64,000 nt of DNA from Aquabacterium sp. OR-4 (GCF_025290835.2 NZ_JAOCQD020000001.1:930001-994000); one strand, 5' to 3'. Counted from the first letter of the stretch, positions 9,238 through 18,354 are shown. The notes: a model not told the origin generated them from the letters alone. Program-made: numbers and translations.

Positions 9238-9312
9238 CGCCTTCGGCGCCTCCCCCCAAGGGGCGTCGCCAGCAGACCGGCAGAGCCGGATCTGCGGCGA
9301 CTGCTTGGTTTG
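9238..9312 (+). repeat. Dispersed GC-rich intergenic repeat, type A copy 1
   Basis: About 75 bases, closely matching 13923-13996. Shared blocks in order are CGCCTT.GCGCC, a run of C then GGGGC, CGCCAGCAG, CCGGC.AAGCCGG or CCGGCAGAGCCGG, TCTGCGGCG, and TGG.TTTG. Internal inverted repeats (CCGGC...GCCGG) suggest a structured RNA or DNA element. A run of ten C lies just before it, directly after the gmhB-like stop. Confidence 0.6.
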
Positions 9313-9370
9313 CGCACCTGCCCTTCTTTGATTGCACGGTTTCGAGCCGTGCGCACCCGCTGTTGAACTG

Positions 9371-10111
9371 ATGATCTACCTGCGTTCCTTCCTGTTCGTG
9401 CTGTGGCTGATCGTCACGGTGATTCCCTGGGCGCTGGCGGTGCTGCTGGCCTCGCTGGTGCTCAACAGCACGCAGGTGTACTGGATGTGCGCCGGCTGGC
9501 TGAAGGTGGCGGTGCACGGCGCGCGCGTGATCTGCGGCGTGCGCTGGCGCGTGCACGGCATGGAGAACGTGCCCAGCGCGGCCGATGCCAATGCCGCGGT
9601 GCTGCTGGCGGCCAAGCACCAGAGCACCTGGGAGACCTTCGCGTTTCCGGCGCTGATGCCGCACCCGCTGGCCTATGTGTTCAAGCGCGAGCTGCTCTAC
9701 GTGCCGTTTTTCGGCTGGGCCATGAGCCGCATGGACATGGTGCACATCGACCGCGGCCGCCGTGCCGAGGCCTGGTCCAAGGTGCTGAGCCAGGGCAAGC
9801 GCCTGGCGGCCAAGGGCGTGTGGGTGATCATGTTTCCCGAAGGCACGCGCGTCGAGCGCGGCGAGGCCGGCGAGTACAAGAGCGGCGCCTCGCGCCTGGC
9901 CGCGGCCGCCGGCATCCCGATCGTGCCGATTGCCGCCAGCTCGGCCAAGTGCTGGCCGCGCAAGAGCTGGCTGCTGCGCCCCGGCGTGATCGACGTGTCG
10001 ATCGGCGCGCCGATGGCCACCGTCGGGCGCGAGCCCACCGCGGTGATGAAGGACGTGGAAGCCTGGATCGAGGCCGAGATGCGCCGCATCGACCCCGACG
10101 CCTACCGCTGA
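9371..10111 (+). CDS. plsC: 1-acyl-sn-glycerol-3-phosphate acyltransferase
   Basis: PlsC acylates lysophosphatidic acid to phosphatidic acid at the inner membrane. The ATG at 9371 gives 246 residues starting MIYLRSFLFVLWLIVTVIPW, a membrane anchor of about 35 residues. A longer frame from 9332 adds unsupported residues. The acyltransferase motifs are KHQSTWETF (HX4E variant of HX4D, common in betaproteobacterial homologues), FKRELLYVPFFGW, FPEGTRVERGE (motif III) and GIPIVPIA (motif IV). It follows the gmhB-like gene after a repeat-bearing gap. Confidence 0.93.
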   Translation: MIYLRSFLFVLWLIVTVIPWALAVLLASLVLNSTQVYWMCAGWLKVAVHGARVICGVRWRVHGMENVPSAADANAAVLLAAKHQSTWETFAFPALMPHPLAYVFKRELLYVPFFGWAMSRMDMVHIDRGRRAEAWSKVLSQGKRLAAKGVWVIMFPEGTRVERGEAGEYKSGASRLAAAAGIPIVPIAASSAKCWPRKSWLLRPGVIDVSIGAPMATVGREPTAVMKDVEAWIEAEMRRIDPDAYR

Positions 10112-10197
10112 GCCGGCGCTCAGGCCGCGCCGCCCAGCACCCTGCATGGGCGGGCGCGCACAAGGCCTGGCGGGCCTTCGTAGAATGCGTGCTCATC

Positions 10198-11145
10198 ATG
10201 CGCAACCCAGGCCCGGATCCGGCCAACCCCGCCCAGACGCAGCTGTCGCTGTTTGACGCAGCGCCGCCGGCGGCCGCCCCTGCGGCGGCGCCGCTGGCGC
10301 CCCAGGCCGCCGGATCGACCCCGACGCGCGGGCCCGATGCCGCGGCCCGGCCGCCCGGGATGCCGCAGGTGCCGTCACCGGCCAGCACGCGCTTCCAGCA
10401 TCCCCGCGCGCAGCGCCAGATCGATCTGGGCGAACACCGCGTGGGCTACGAGTTCCGCCGTGCGCGGCGCCGCTCGATCGGCTTTGTGGTGGGCGCCGAA
10501 GGCCTGAGCGTCTCGGCGCCGCGCTGGGTGGGTGTGGGCGAGGTCGAGAACGCGCTGCGCGCCAAGGCCGGCTGGATTCTGCGCAAGCTGCACGAGCAGC
10601 ATGAGCGCGCCCAGCGCGTGGCCGCCTCGCGCGTGGTGTGGCGCGACGGCGCCACGCTGCCCTTTCTGGGCGAGACGGTGATCGTGGTGCTCGATGCGCG
10701 GGTCACGGGCGCGCAGCTGCGCACCGCCGACGACACCCTGCCCGGCGTGCCGCGGCTCACGCTGCATGTGGGCCTGCCGCAATCGGCCAGCGAGAACCAG
10801 GTGGCCGAGGCGGTGCAAAGCTGGCTGCAGCGCCAGGCCCGCCGCGTGTTCGAGGAGCGCTGCAACCACTTTGCGCCGCTGCTGCGCGTGCGCATCAAGC
10901 GCCTGGCGCTCAGCTCGGCCAGCACGCGCTGGGGCTCGGCCAGCGCCGACGGCTCGGTGCGGCTGAACTGGCGCCTGATCCACTTTGCGCTGCCGGTGAT
11001 CGACTATGTGGTCACGCACGAGCTGGCCCACCTGCGCGAGATGAACCACAGCCCGGCCTTCTGGGAGGTGGTGCGCTCGGTGCTGCCCGACTACGAGCGC
11101 CACCGCGGCGCGCTGCGTTCGGATCTGCTGCCGTCGTTCGACTGA
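10198..11145 (+). CDS. YgjP/DUF45-family metal-dependent peptidase-like protein
   Basis: This family has a minigluzincin fold with a zinc-binding HExxH-type helix; physiological substrates are unknown. The ATG at 10198 gives 315 residues. Residues 1-75 are Ala/Pro-rich and likely disordered, containing a QLSLFDA segment. The core includes RRRSIGFVVGAEGLSVSAPR, SSASTRWGSASADGSVRLNW, and the active-site segment HELAHL at 274-279 followed by EMNHSPAFW. The second HxxxF and Glu positions match the family. A TAGAAT hexamer at 10181-10186 may be a -10 element with a very short leader. It is the last gene of the plsC-side group. Confidence 0.87.
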   Translation: MRNPGPDPANPAQTQLSLFDAAPPAAAPAAAPLAPQAAGSTPTRGPDAAARPPGMPQVPSPASTRFQHPRAQRQIDLGEHRVGYEFRRARRRSIGFVVGAEGLSVSAPRWVGVGEVENALRAKAGWILRKLHEQHERAQRVAASRVVWRDGATLPFLGETVIVVLDARVTGAQLRTADDTLPGVPRLTLHVGLPQSASENQVAEAVQSWLQRQARRVFEERCNHFAPLLRVRIKRLALSSASTRWGSASADGSVRLNWRLIHFALPVIDYVVTHELAHLREMNHSPAFWEVVRSVLPDYERHRGALRSDLLPSFD

Positions 11146-11277
11146 CCGGCTGGCAGGCCGTGAGGGGCCCGGCTGCGCGGGCGCGTGGCGGCCGCCGGGT
11201 TCGCGCAGGCCGGCACACAGCTTGAGCGCGGAGTCAGACCGAGTGCGCGCGGGCCTGCCGCGGTGACGGTACGATTG

Positions 11278-11293
11278 ACGTTGACGTCAACGT
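11278..11293. promoter_or_regulatory. LiuR-type operator upstream of liuR
   Basis: A perfect 16-bp palindrome, ACGTTGACGTCAACGT, starting 28 bases before the liuR ATG. A TACGAT hexamer at 11270-11275 just upstream could be the -10. It shares the TTGACGT core with the perfect 20-bp palindrome before the isovaleryl-CoA dehydrogenase gene. The placement suggests LiuR autoregulation. Confidence 0.75.
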
Positions 11294-11305
11294 AAAGACC
11301 GCGCG

Positions 11306-11752
11306 ATGCCCGCCACCCCCCGCCCCAAGGACGGCAAGACCTTCACGATCACCGAGCTGGCGCAGGAGTTCGACGTGACGCCGCGCGCCATCCGCTTCTA
11401 CGAGGACATGGGACTGCTCGAACCCGGCCGCGAGGGCCGCAACCGCGTCTACACCGGGCGCGACCGCACCCGGCTCAAGCTCACGCTGCGCGGCAAGCGC
11501 CTGGGCTTCTCGCTGCAGGACATCAAGCAGCTGGTGACCATGTACGACACCGAGGCCGACACGGTGCCGCAGCTGGAGGCCTTCCAGTCGGCGCTGGGTG
11601 CCCATCGCCAGGCGCTGGAGCAGCAGCTGGAAGACATCCGCGTCACGCTGGAAGAGCTGCAGCAGCACGAGAGCAAGTGCCGCCAGCTGCTGGCCGACAA
11701 GGCGTTGCCGGCCGTGGCCGCACGCCGGCCGCGGCCCCGCAGCGGCGACTGA
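11306..11752 (+). CDS. liuR: MerR-family regulator of leucine/isovalerate catabolism, LiuR-type
   Basis: LiuR regulates branched-chain amino acid and acyl-CoA degradation genes in proteobacteria. The 148-residue product has an N-terminal winged-HTH with FTITELAQEFDVTPRAIRFY and EDMGLLEPGREGRNRVY, then a dimerisation coiled coil (about 80-125, QALEQQLEDIRVTLEELQQ). The short C-terminus has no heavy-metal ligand pattern such as CueR or MerR, although a lone Cys occurs in ESKCRQLL. Palindromic operators lie before its own start and before the next gene, isovaleryl-CoA dehydrogenase. Its effector, presumably an acyl-CoA, is inferred. Confidence 0.88.
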   Translation: MPATPRPKDGKTFTITELAQEFDVTPRAIRFYEDMGLLEPGREGRNRVYTGRDRTRLKLTLRGKRLGFSLQDIKQLVTMYDTEADTVPQLEAFQSALGAHRQALEQQLEDIRVTLEELQQHESKCRQLLADKALPAVAARRPRPRSGD

Positions 11753-11783
11753 GCCCGCCGGGGCCCCCGAGCTTTCCCACCCC

Positions 11784-11812
11784 TTCGCAAGGCCGGCCGG
11801 CCTCGCTATGAT
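11784..11812 (+). promoter_or_regulatory. Candidate promoter of the isovaleryl-CoA dehydrogenase gene
   Basis: TTCGCA at 11784-11789 and TATGAT at 11807-11812 are separated by 17 bases, a plausible sigma-70 promoter. The 20-bp palindrome at 11813-11832 follows directly and would cover the transcription start, consistent with repression by LiuR. Confidence 0.5.
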
Positions 11813-11832
11813 TGACGTTTACGTAAACGTCA
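11813..11832. promoter_or_regulatory. LiuR-type operator upstream of isovaleryl-CoA dehydrogenase
   Basis: A perfect 20-bp palindrome, TGACGTTTACGTAAACGTCA, located 58 bases before the dehydrogenase ATG and directly downstream of a good -10 hexamer. Its GACGTTTACGTAAACGTC-like core matches the style of published LiuR sites in proteobacteria. Confidence 0.85.
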
Positions 11833-11889
11833 CTCGCGCCGCCACCGCGCAGGCGGCCGGCGCCCACTGCCACGACTTGGAGACCCTTC

Positions 11890-13071
11890 ATGAGCCAGCT
11901 TCCCGGCCTCGATTTCCAGCTCGGCGAGGACATCAATGCGCTGCGCGACGCGGTGCGCGACTTCTGCGCCGCCGAGATCGCGCCGCGGGCCGCCGAGATC
12001 GACCGCAGCGACCAGTTCCCGATGGACCTGTGGCGCAAGATGGGTGATCTGGGCGTGCTGGGCATCACCGTGCCCGAGGAGTACGGCGGCGCCGGCATGG
12101 GCTATCTGGCCCACATGATCGCCATGGAGGAGATCAGCCGGGCCAGCGCCTCGGTGGGCCTGAGCTATGGCGCGCACAGCAACCTGTGCGTCAACCAGAT
12201 CAAGCGCAACGGCAGCGAGGCGCAAAAGCGCAAGTACCTGCCCAAGCTGATCAGCGGCGAGCACGTGGGCGCACTGGCGATGAGCGAGCCCAATGCCGGC
12301 AGCGATGTCATCAGCATGAAGCTGCGCGCCCAGGACCAGGGCAGCCACTACCTGCTCAACGGCAGCAAGTTCTGGATCACCAACGGCCCAGACGCCGACA
12401 CCCTGGTGGTGTACGCCAAGACCGAGCCCGAGCTGGGCGCGCGCGGGGTCACCGCCTTCCTGATCGAGAAGGGCATGAAGGGCTTCTCGATCGCCCAGAA
12501 GCTCGACAAGCTGGGCATGCGCGGCAGCCACACCGGCGAGCTGGTGTTCCACAACGTCGAGGTGCCGGCCGAGAACGTGCTGGGCCAGGTGGGCGGGGGC
12601 GCCCGGGTGCTGATGAGCGGGCTCGACTACGAGCGCGCGGTGCTGGCCGCCGGGCCCATCGGCATCATGCAGGCGGTGATGGACAACGTGGTGCCCTATG
12701 TGCACGACCGCAAGCAGTTCGGCCAGAGCATCGGCGAGTTCCAGCTCATCCAGGGCAAGCTGGCCGACATGTACACCGTGCTGCAGGCCGGCCGGGCCTT
12801 TTGCTACACCATCGGCAAGAACCTCGACCTGCTGGGCACCGAACATGTGCGCCAGGTGCGCAAGGACTGCGCCTCGGTGATCCTGTGGTGCGCCGAGAAG
12901 GCCACCTGGATGGCCGGCGAGGGCGTGCAGATCTTCGGCGGCAACGGCTACATCAACGACTACCCGCTCGGCCGCCTGTGGCGCGACGCCAAGCTCTACG
13001 AGATTGGCGCCGGCACGTCAGAGATCCGCCGCATGCTGATCGGCCGCGAGTTGTTTGCCGAGACGATGTAG
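11890..13071 (+). CDS. liuA: Isovaleryl-CoA dehydrogenase
   Basis: This FAD enzyme converts isovaleryl-CoA to 3-methylcrotonyl-CoA in leucine degradation. The product has 393 residues, the family's usual length. It contains [31 protein letters not shown], the flavin-binding [18 protein letters not shown], and the C-terminal [13 protein letters not shown] with [12 protein letters not shown]. The catalytic base sits in the internal position diagnostic of IVD, Glu248 in [14 protein letters not shown], while the usual C-terminal Glu is Gly (IGAGTSE). It follows liuR and a strong operator. Methylcrotonyl-CoA carboxylase, expected next in many genomes, is absent here; carbonic anhydrase follows instead. 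Confidence 0.96.
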   Translation: MSQLPGLDFQLGEDINALRDAVRDFCAAEIAPRAAEIDRSDQFPMDLWRKMGDLGVLGITVPEEYGGAGMGYLAHMIAMEEISRASASVGLSYGAHSNLCVNQIKRNGSEAQKRKYLPKLISGEHVGALAMSEPNAGSDVISMKLRAQDQGSHYLLNGSKFWITNGPDADTLVVYAKTEPELGARGVTAFLIEKGMKGFSIAQKLDKLGMRGSHTGELVFHNVEVPAENVLGQVGGGARVLMSGLDYERAVLAAGPIGIMQAVMDNVVPYVHDRKQFGQSIGEFQLIQGKLADMYTVLQAGRAFCYTIGKNLDLLGTEHVRQVRKDCASVILWCAEKATWMAGEGVQIFGGNGYINDYPLGRLWRDAKLYEIGAGTSEIRRMLIGRELFAETM

Positions 13072-13234
13072 CCACCGCAGAAGCGGCCAAGGCCGCCCCC
13101 CGGCGGCCGCTGGGTGGGTGCTGGGTGGGTGCTGGGGCATGCGGACAGGATGCCCGACAGCCCTTCGTAAACTGTGCGCTGCAACATGGCCGGAGCCTCC
13201 CATCGGGGTGGGCGCGCCTGACGAGACCAACACG

Positions 13235-13909
13235 ATGAGCAACGCACTGGACGACCTGTTCGAGAACAACCAGCAATGGGCCGCCGCCACCGAGGCGCGC
13301 GAACCCGGTTTCTTCACCCGCCTGCTGGCGCAGCAGACGCCGCAATACCTGTGGATCGGCTGTGCCGACAGCCGCGTGCCGGCCAACGAGCTGGTGGGCC
13401 TGCTGCCGGGCGAGCTGTTCGTGCACCGCAACGTGGCCAACCTGCTGGTGCACAGCGATCTCAATGCGCTCAGCGTCATCCAGTACGCGGTGGACGCGCT
13501 GCAGGTCAAGCATGTGATCGTGGTGGGCCACAGCGGCTGCGGCGGCGTGCGGGCGGCGCTGCTGAACCAGCGCGCCGGCCTGGTGGACAACTGGCTGCGC
13601 CATGTGCAGGACGTGCGCGACGCGCACGAGGGCTTCCTGGCCGGCCTGCACGAGGGCCTGCGCGTGGACGCCCTGGTCGAGCTGAACGTGCTGGAGCAGG
13701 CGCGCAACGTGTGCCACACCACCGTGGTGCGCGACGCCTGGCAGCGCGGCCAGGCGGTGGTGGTGCACGGCTGGGTGTACGGCCTGCACAACGGCCTGCT
13801 GCAGGACCTGAAGCTCACCGCCGCCTCGTCGGAGGACGTGAACCTGGCCTACGCCACGGCGCTGGCGCAGCTGCACCAGCGCTGGCGCCAGCGCAACGCC
13901 CAAACATGA
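13235..13909 (+). CDS. can: Beta-class carbonic anhydrase
   Basis: The enzyme interconverts CO2 and bicarbonate in the cytoplasm. The ATG at 13235 gives 224 residues; a longer frame from 13055 runs into the preceding gene. Zinc ligands are Cys43 in CADSR, His99 and Cys102 in GHSGCGG, and the Asp45-Arg47 dyad is present. LFVHRNVANLLVHSDLN and VVVHGWVYGLHNGLL are typical of the E. coli Can type. TAAACT about 65 bases upstream could be a -10. It is placed between isovaleryl-CoA dehydrogenase and aceK, where it could supply bicarbonate to acyl-CoA carboxylases; that link is inferred. Confidence 0.94.
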   Translation: MSNALDDLFENNQQWAAATEAREPGFFTRLLAQQTPQYLWIGCADSRVPANELVGLLPGELFVHRNVANLLVHSDLNALSVIQYAVDALQVKHVIVVGHSGCGGVRAALLNQRAGLVDNWLRHVQDVRDAHEGFLAGLHEGLRVDALVELNVLEQARNVCHTTVVRDAWQRGQAVVVHGWVYGLHNGLLQDLKLTAASSEDVNLAYATALAQLHQRWRQRNAQT

Positions 13910-13922
13910 CCCACCCCGTACG

Positions 13923-13996
13923 CGCCTTGCGCGCCCCCTCGATGGGGCAGCGCCAGCAGCCCGGCCAAGCCGGTTCTGCGGCGTTCGCTGGCTTTG
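13923..13996 (+). repeat. Dispersed GC-rich intergenic repeat, type A copy 2
   Basis: About 74 bases in the 229-base gap between carbonic anhydrase and aceK, matching 9238-9312 block by block (CGCCTT, GGGGCAGCGCCAGCAG, CCGGCCAAGCCGG, TCTGCGGCG, TGGCTTTG). The rest of the gap to 14138 is GC-rich, with no coding signal. Confidence 0.6.
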
Positions 13997-14138
13997 GGCG
14001 GTGCGCTGAGAGTGCCCCCAGACCTGCCGGCTCACCGCCGTCAGGCCCCCCGAGGCGGTCAAGGAAACCTGGGGCGGCCCGGCGTTTCCTTGCGACGCCG
14101 TGGCCGCCTGCCGCATTGCAGTAGAAAGACCCGCGCCG

Positions 14139-15947
14139 ATGTTTCCCCACCGCCTGTCCGACCCGCGCGCCTACGACATCGCCAAGGCGATGATGGAAGG
14201 CTTCAACCGCCATTACCGGCTGTTCTCAGAGACCAACCGCGAGGCCAAGCTGCGCTTCGAGCAGGCCGACTGGCACGGCCAGCAGCGCGCCCAGCGCGAG
14301 CGCATCGAGTTCTACGACATCCGTGTCGACGAGGCCGTGCAGCGCCTGCAGACCGAGTTCGACATCGGCCACCTGGCCGACGACGCCTGGCAGCAGGTGA
14401 AGCTGCACTACATCGGCCTGCTGGTCGATCACCACCAGCCCGAGCTGGCCGAGACCTTCTTCAACTCGGTCACCACGCGCATCCTGCACCACAGCTACTT
14501 CCGCAACGATTTCATCTTCGTGCGGCCGGCGGTGAGCACCGAGTACATCGAGAACGACGAGCCCGCCGCGCTGCCCACCTACCGCGCCTACTACCCCACG
14601 CGCGAGACGCTGCGCGAGACGCTGATCCGCATCGTCGACAACTTCCGCCTGCAGCGCGAGTTCGAGGATCTCGAGCGCGACATCGACGACGTGATGCTGG
14701 CCCTGCGCGACGAAGTGGGCGGCAATGTGCGCCTGCGCGCCAACTTCCAGATCCAGGTGCTCAGCTCGCTGTTCTTTCGCAACAAGGGCGCCTACATCAT
14801 CGGCAAGATCGTCAACGGCTTTGCCACCACGCCCTTCGCGCTGCCGATCCTGCACGCCGCCGATGGCCGGCTGCTGATCGACACCGCGCTGTTCACCGAA
14901 GACGACCTGCTGATGCTGTTCAGCTTTGCGCGGGCCTACTTCATGGTGGACATGGAGATTCCCTCGGCCTACGTGCAGTTCTTGCGCTCGCTGATGCCGC
15001 GCAAGCCGCGCAGCGAGCTGTATGCCGCGCTGGGCCTGCAAAAGCAGGGCAAGAACGCCTTTTACCGCGACTTTCTGCACCACCTGCGCCACAGCAGCGA
15101 CAAGTTCCGCATCGCGCCCGGCATCAAGGGCATGGTGATGCTGGTGTTCGACCTGCCGTCGTTTCCGTACGTGTTCAAGGTCATCAAGGACTACTACCCG
15201 CCGCAAAAGGACACCACGCGCGAGCAGATCAAGGGCAAGTACCTGCTGGTCAAGACCCACGACCGCGTCGGCCGCATGGCCGACACGCTGGAGTACACCA
15301 GCGTGGCCTTCGAGCGCGCGCGCATCGAGCAGGAGCTGATCGACGAGCTGATGAAGTTCTGCCCCAGCCTGATCGAGGAAGACGGCGACCAGCTGATCAT
15401 CAAGCACCTCTACATCGAGCGCCGCATGATCCCGCTGAACATCTACCTGCAGGACGCCTCGCCCGAGCAGATGAACCACGCGGTGGTGGAGTACGGCAAT
15501 GCCATCAAGGACCTGGTGGCGGCCAACATCTTCCCGGGCGACATGCTGTGGAAGAACTTCGGCGTCACCCGTCACGGCAAGGTGGTGTTCTACGACTACG
15601 ACGAGATCGAGTACATCACCGACTGCAACTTCCGCCGCGTGCCCACGCCGCGCAACGAGGAAGACGAGATGTCGGGCGAGGTCTGGTACGCGGTGGGCCC
15701 CAAGGATGTGTTCCCCGAGACCTTCGGCCCGTTCCTGCTGGGCAACCCGCAGGTGCGCGAGATCTTCATGAAGCACCATGGCGACCTGCTCGATGCCGCC
15801 TTCTGGCAAGGCCACAAGCAGCGCATCCAGGCCGGCCATGTGCACGACGTGTTTCCCTACGAGCCGCACAAGCGTTTTGCCCAGCTGCGCCTGGCGCGGG
15901 CTGCCGGCCAGGCCGGCGCCAGCGCCGCCGAGCCGGCCGCGGCCTGA
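14139..15947 (+). CDS. aceK: Isocitrate dehydrogenase kinase/phosphatase
   Basis: AceK phosphorylates and dephosphorylates isocitrate dehydrogenase, steering carbon between the TCA cycle and the glyoxylate bypass. The ATG at 14139 gives 602 residues starting [20 protein letters not shown]; 13 extra residues upstream are possible but unlike the family. Characteristic segments are [20 protein letters not shown], the nucleotide-binding [19 protein letters not shown], and the catalytic region [20 protein letters not shown] then FYDYDEIEY. The Ala-rich C-terminus looks disordered. No isocitrate lyase or malate synthase gene is nearby. No strong RBS is visible. Confidence 0.95.
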   Translation: MFPHRLSDPRAYDIAKAMMEGFNRHYRLFSETNREAKLRFEQADWHGQQRAQRERIEFYDIRVDEAVQRLQTEFDIGHLADDAWQQVKLHYIGLLVDHHQPELAETFFNSVTTRILHHSYFRNDFIFVRPAVSTEYIENDEPAALPTYRAYYPTRETLRETLIRIVDNFRLQREFEDLERDIDDVMLALRDEVGGNVRLRANFQIQVLSSLFFRNKGAYIIGKIVNGFATTPFALPILHAADGRLLIDTALFTEDDLLMLFSFARAYFMVDMEIPSAYVQFLRSLMPRKPRSELYAALGLQKQGKNAFYRDFLHHLRHSSDKFRIAPGIKGMVMLVFDLPSFPYVFKVIKDYYPPQKDTTREQIKGKYLLVKTHDRVGRMADTLEYTSVAFERARIEQELIDELMKFCPSLIEEDGDQLIIKHLYIERRMIPLNIYLQDASPEQMNHAVVEYGNAIKDLVAANIFPGDMLWKNFGVTRHGKVVFYDYDEIEYITDCNFRRVPTPRNEEDEMSGEVWYAVGPKDVFPETFGPFLLGNPQVREIFMKHHGDLLDAAFWQGHKQRIQAGHVHDVFPYEPHKRFAQLRLARAAGQAGASAAEPAAA

Positions 15948-15994
15948 GCGGCCTGAACGGTCATTTCCCCCACCCATCCCCCAAGGAGCACGCC

Positions 15995-17176
15995 ATGGCT
16001 GCCGATCCCATCGTCATCGTTTCCGCTGCCCGCACGCCCATCGGCGGCCTGCTGGGTGATTTCGCCCCGCTGGCCGCGTGGGAGCTGGGCGCGGTGGCGA
16101 TCCAGGCCGCGGTGCAGCGCGCCGGCGTGCCCGCCGAAGCCATCGACGAGGTGCTGATGGGCAATTGCCTGATGGCCGGCCAGGGCCAGGCGCCGGCACG
16201 CCAGGCGCTGCGCCGCGCCGGCCTGCCCGATTCAGCCGGGGCGGTGACGATGAGCAAGATGTGCGGCAGCGGCATGCGCACGATGATGTTCGCGCACGAC
16301 ATGCTGGCCGCCGGCAGCGCCGACGTGATGGTGGCCGGCGGCATGGAGAGCATGACCAACGCGCCGCACCTGATGTTTGCGCGCAAGGGCGTGCGCTACG
16401 GCGCGGCGCAGATGTTCGACCACATGGCCATGGACGGCCTGGAAGACGCGTACGAGCGTGGCAAGGCCATGGGCGTGTTTGCCGAACAGTGCGTGGCCAA
16501 GTACGGCTTCACGCGCGAGGCGCAGGACAATTTCGCCATTGCCAGCACCACGCGCGCCCGGCAGGCCAACGAGGACGGCAGCTTCGATTGGGAGATCGCG
16601 CCGGTGACGTTGCCCGGCAAGACCGGCGACACCGTGGTCACGCGCGACGAGCAGCCCTTCAAGGCCAAGCTCGACAAGATTCCCGGCCTGAAGCCCGCGT
16701 TCAAGAAGGACGGCACGATCACCGCCGCCAATGCCAGCAGCATCTCCGACGGCGCCGCCGCGCTGGTGCTGGTGCGCGAATCCACCGCGGCGCGCCTGGG
16801 CCTCGCGCCCATCGCCCGCATCGTCAGCCAGGCGGTGCACGCCCAGGCGCCCGAGTGGTTCAGCACCGCGCCGGCCGGCGCCATCGACAAGGTGCTGAAG
16901 AAGGCCGGCTGGGACGCCAAGAGCGTGAACCTGTGGGAAGTGAACGAGGCCTTTGCCGCCGTGACCATGGCCGCGATGGCCGAGTTCAAGCTGCCGCACG
17001 AGATCGTCAACGTGCATGGCGGCGCCTGCGCGCTGGGCCACCCGATCGGCGCCTCGGGCGCGCGCATCGTCGTCACGCTGCTGGGCGCCCTCAAGAAGCA
17101 GGGCCTGCGCCGCGGCGTGGCAGCCCTGTGCATTGGGGGGGGTGAAGCCACAGCCTTGGCATTGGAGATGCTCTGA
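15995..17176 (+). CDS. atoB: Acetyl-CoA C-acetyltransferase (thiolase)
   Basis: A biosynthetic/degradative thiolase that condenses or cleaves acetoacetyl-CoA. AAGGAG lies six bases before the ATG at 15995; the product has 393 residues. The nucleophile is Cys90 in SKMCGSGM, the acid/base Cys379 is in LCIGGGEA, and His349 is in ALGHPIGASG. NEAFAAV is intact. It could finish leucine degradation, where acetoacetate yields acetyl-CoA, or start polyhydroxybutyrate synthesis. It sits between aceK and the MaoC/SDR/ACAD group on the same strand. Confidence 0.93.
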   Translation: MAADPIVIVSAARTPIGGLLGDFAPLAAWELGAVAIQAAVQRAGVPAEAIDEVLMGNCLMAGQGQAPARQALRRAGLPDSAGAVTMSKMCGSGMRTMMFAHDMLAAGSADVMVAGGMESMTNAPHLMFARKGVRYGAAQMFDHMAMDGLEDAYERGKAMGVFAEQCVAKYGFTREAQDNFAIASTTRARQANEDGSFDWEIAPVTLPGKTGDTVVTRDEQPFKAKLDKIPGLKPAFKKDGTITAANASSISDGAAALVLVRESTAARLGLAPIARIVSQAVHAQAPEWFSTAPAGAIDKVLKKAGWDAKSVNLWEVNEAFAAVTMAAMAEFKLPHEIVNVHGGACALGHPIGASGARIVVTLLGALKKQGLRRGVAALCIGGGEATALALEML

Positions 17177-17188
17177 GCTCTATGCTCG

Positions 17189-17211
17189 CCCTGTAACCTA
17201 AAAATACAGGG
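17189..17211 (+). promoter_or_regulatory. Hairpin overlapping the Shine-Dalgarno of the MaoC-like gene
   Basis: CCCTGTA (17189-17195) and TACAGGG (17205-17211) form a perfect 7-bp stem with a nine-base A-rich loop. The right arm contains the AGGG of the AGGGAG ribosome-binding site (17208-17213) serving the TTG at 17219. The stem could limit translation. No poly-T tract follows, so it is not a simple terminator. Confidence 0.5.
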
Positions 17212-17218
17212 AGAACCC

Positions 17219-17683
17219 TTGGATACACGAGTCAACCCGCCGATGATTGCCGCCGAACAAGGTGAACGCTGCCAGCGCACGCTGCGCTTCAGCCGCGATG
17301 ACATTGCCGCCTTTGCCCAGTTGTCGGGCGATGCCAACCCGCTGCACCACGATCAGCAGGCCGCGCTGCGTGCCCGGCATGGCGAGATCATTGCCAGCGG
17401 CCAGCAGGTGTCGGCCATGCTGATGGGCCTGGCGGCCAGCCATTTTTCGCGGGCCGGCGAAGGTTTCACGCGCGAATACCTGTGCCTGAACACCAATTTC
17501 GCCTTCAAGGCACCGGTGTTTGCCGACCAGTCGCTCGAGCTCAGCTGGGCCGTGACCGAGGCCGAATGGCATGAGCGCCTGGGCGGCTGGCTGGTGCAGG
17601 CCCATGGCCAGGCCGGCGTGCGCCTGGCCAAGCCGGCGGTGGTGGCGCGCGGCACCTTCCTGGTCAAGCCGGTGCCGGTGTGA
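17219..17683 (+). CDS. MaoC-like dehydratase domain protein
   Basis: MaoC hot-dog proteins hydrate enoyl-CoA thioesters (R-specific) or act in related acyl-CoA steps. The TTG at 17219 with AGGGAG five bases upstream gives 154 residues; an internal ATG at 17243 would remove the first eight. The hydratase motif is visible: FAQLSGDANPLHHD with Asp38 and His43, followed by GQQVSAMLMGLAASHF. Its stop overlaps the SDR GTG (GTGA), so the two are coupled. With the neighbouring thiolase, SDR and acyl-CoA dehydrogenase it fits fatty-acid or branched-chain acyl-CoA oxidation. The substrate is unknown. Confidence 0.82.
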   Translation: MDTRVNPPMIAAEQGERCQRTLRFSRDDIAAFAQLSGDANPLHHDQQAALRARHGEIIASGQQVSAMLMGLAASHFSRAGEGFTREYLCLNTNFAFKAPVFADQSLELSWAVTEAEWHERLGGWLVQAHGQAGVRLAKPAVVARGTFLVKPVPV

Positions 17684-18354
17684 GCCCTGCGCAGGTGCTG
17701 GTGGTCGGTGCCTCGCGCGGCATCGGCCTGGAGCTGGTGCGCCAGTACCGTGCCGACGGCGTGCCGGTGGTCGCCACCGCGCGCGATGACGCCGGCCTGG
17801 CGCGCCTGGCCGCACTGGGCGCCCGGCCGCTGCGGCTGGATGTGGCCAGCGCCGCCGGGTGCGCCGGCCTGGCCTGGCCGATCGACGGCGAGCAGTTCGA
17901 CGCCGCCTGGCTGGTGGCCGGCATCTACGGCCCGCGCAGCCAGGGCCTGCAGGCGCCCACCGAGGCCGAGTTCGACCAGGTGATGCACACCAATGTGCTG
18001 GCCGCCATGCGCCTGCTGCCGCAGCTGGGCGAGGCGCTGGCGCCAGGCGGGCGGCTGGCGGTGATCTCGTCGCGCATGGGCTCGCTGGGCCTGCGCCAGA
18101 GCCCCGCCGGCTGGCTGTACCGCGCCTCGAAGGCGGCGCTCAACTCGGTGCTGAAGGATGTCTCGCTGAGCCTGGCCGGCCGCGCCATCTGCGCCGCGCT
18201 GCACCCCGGCTGGGTGCGCACCGACATGGGGGGTGGCGGCGCCGACCTCACGGTCGAGCGCAGCGCCGCCGACCTGCGCGCCACCGTGGCCCGGCTGACG
18301 CCGGCCGACAACGGCGGCTTCTTCAACCACGACGGCCAGCCACTCGCCTGGTGA
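17680..18354 (+). CDS. Short-chain dehydrogenase/reductase
   Basis: A cytoplasmic NAD(P)-dependent oxidoreductase of the classical SDR superfamily. The GTG start overlaps the MaoC-like stop by four bases; the product has 224 residues. Cofactor motif GASRGIG is at 10-16. The active-site tetrad is present: Asn105 in HTNVLAAM, Ser131 in ISSRMGS, Tyr147 and Lys151 in YRASK. PGWVRTDMGG is a standard SDR motif. The substrate is not predictable. Context suggests 3-hydroxyacyl or a related acyl intermediate. Confidence 0.9.
   Translation: MSPAQVLVVGASRGIGLELVRQYRADGVPVVATARDDAGLARLAALGARPLRLDVASAAGCAGLAWPIDGEQFDAAWLVAGIYGPRSQGLQAPTEAEFDQVMHTNVLAAMRLLPQLGEALAPGGRLAVISSRMGSLGLRQSPAGWLYRASKAALNSVLKDVSLSLAGRAICAALHPGWVRTDMGGGGADLTVERSAADLRATVARLTPADNGGFFNHDGQPLAW

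Noticed and set aside
13994..15994. Long N-terminal extension of the thiolase frame
   Set aside because: This part lies out of frame over aceK. The thiolase has a good AAGGAG and family-typical start at 15995.
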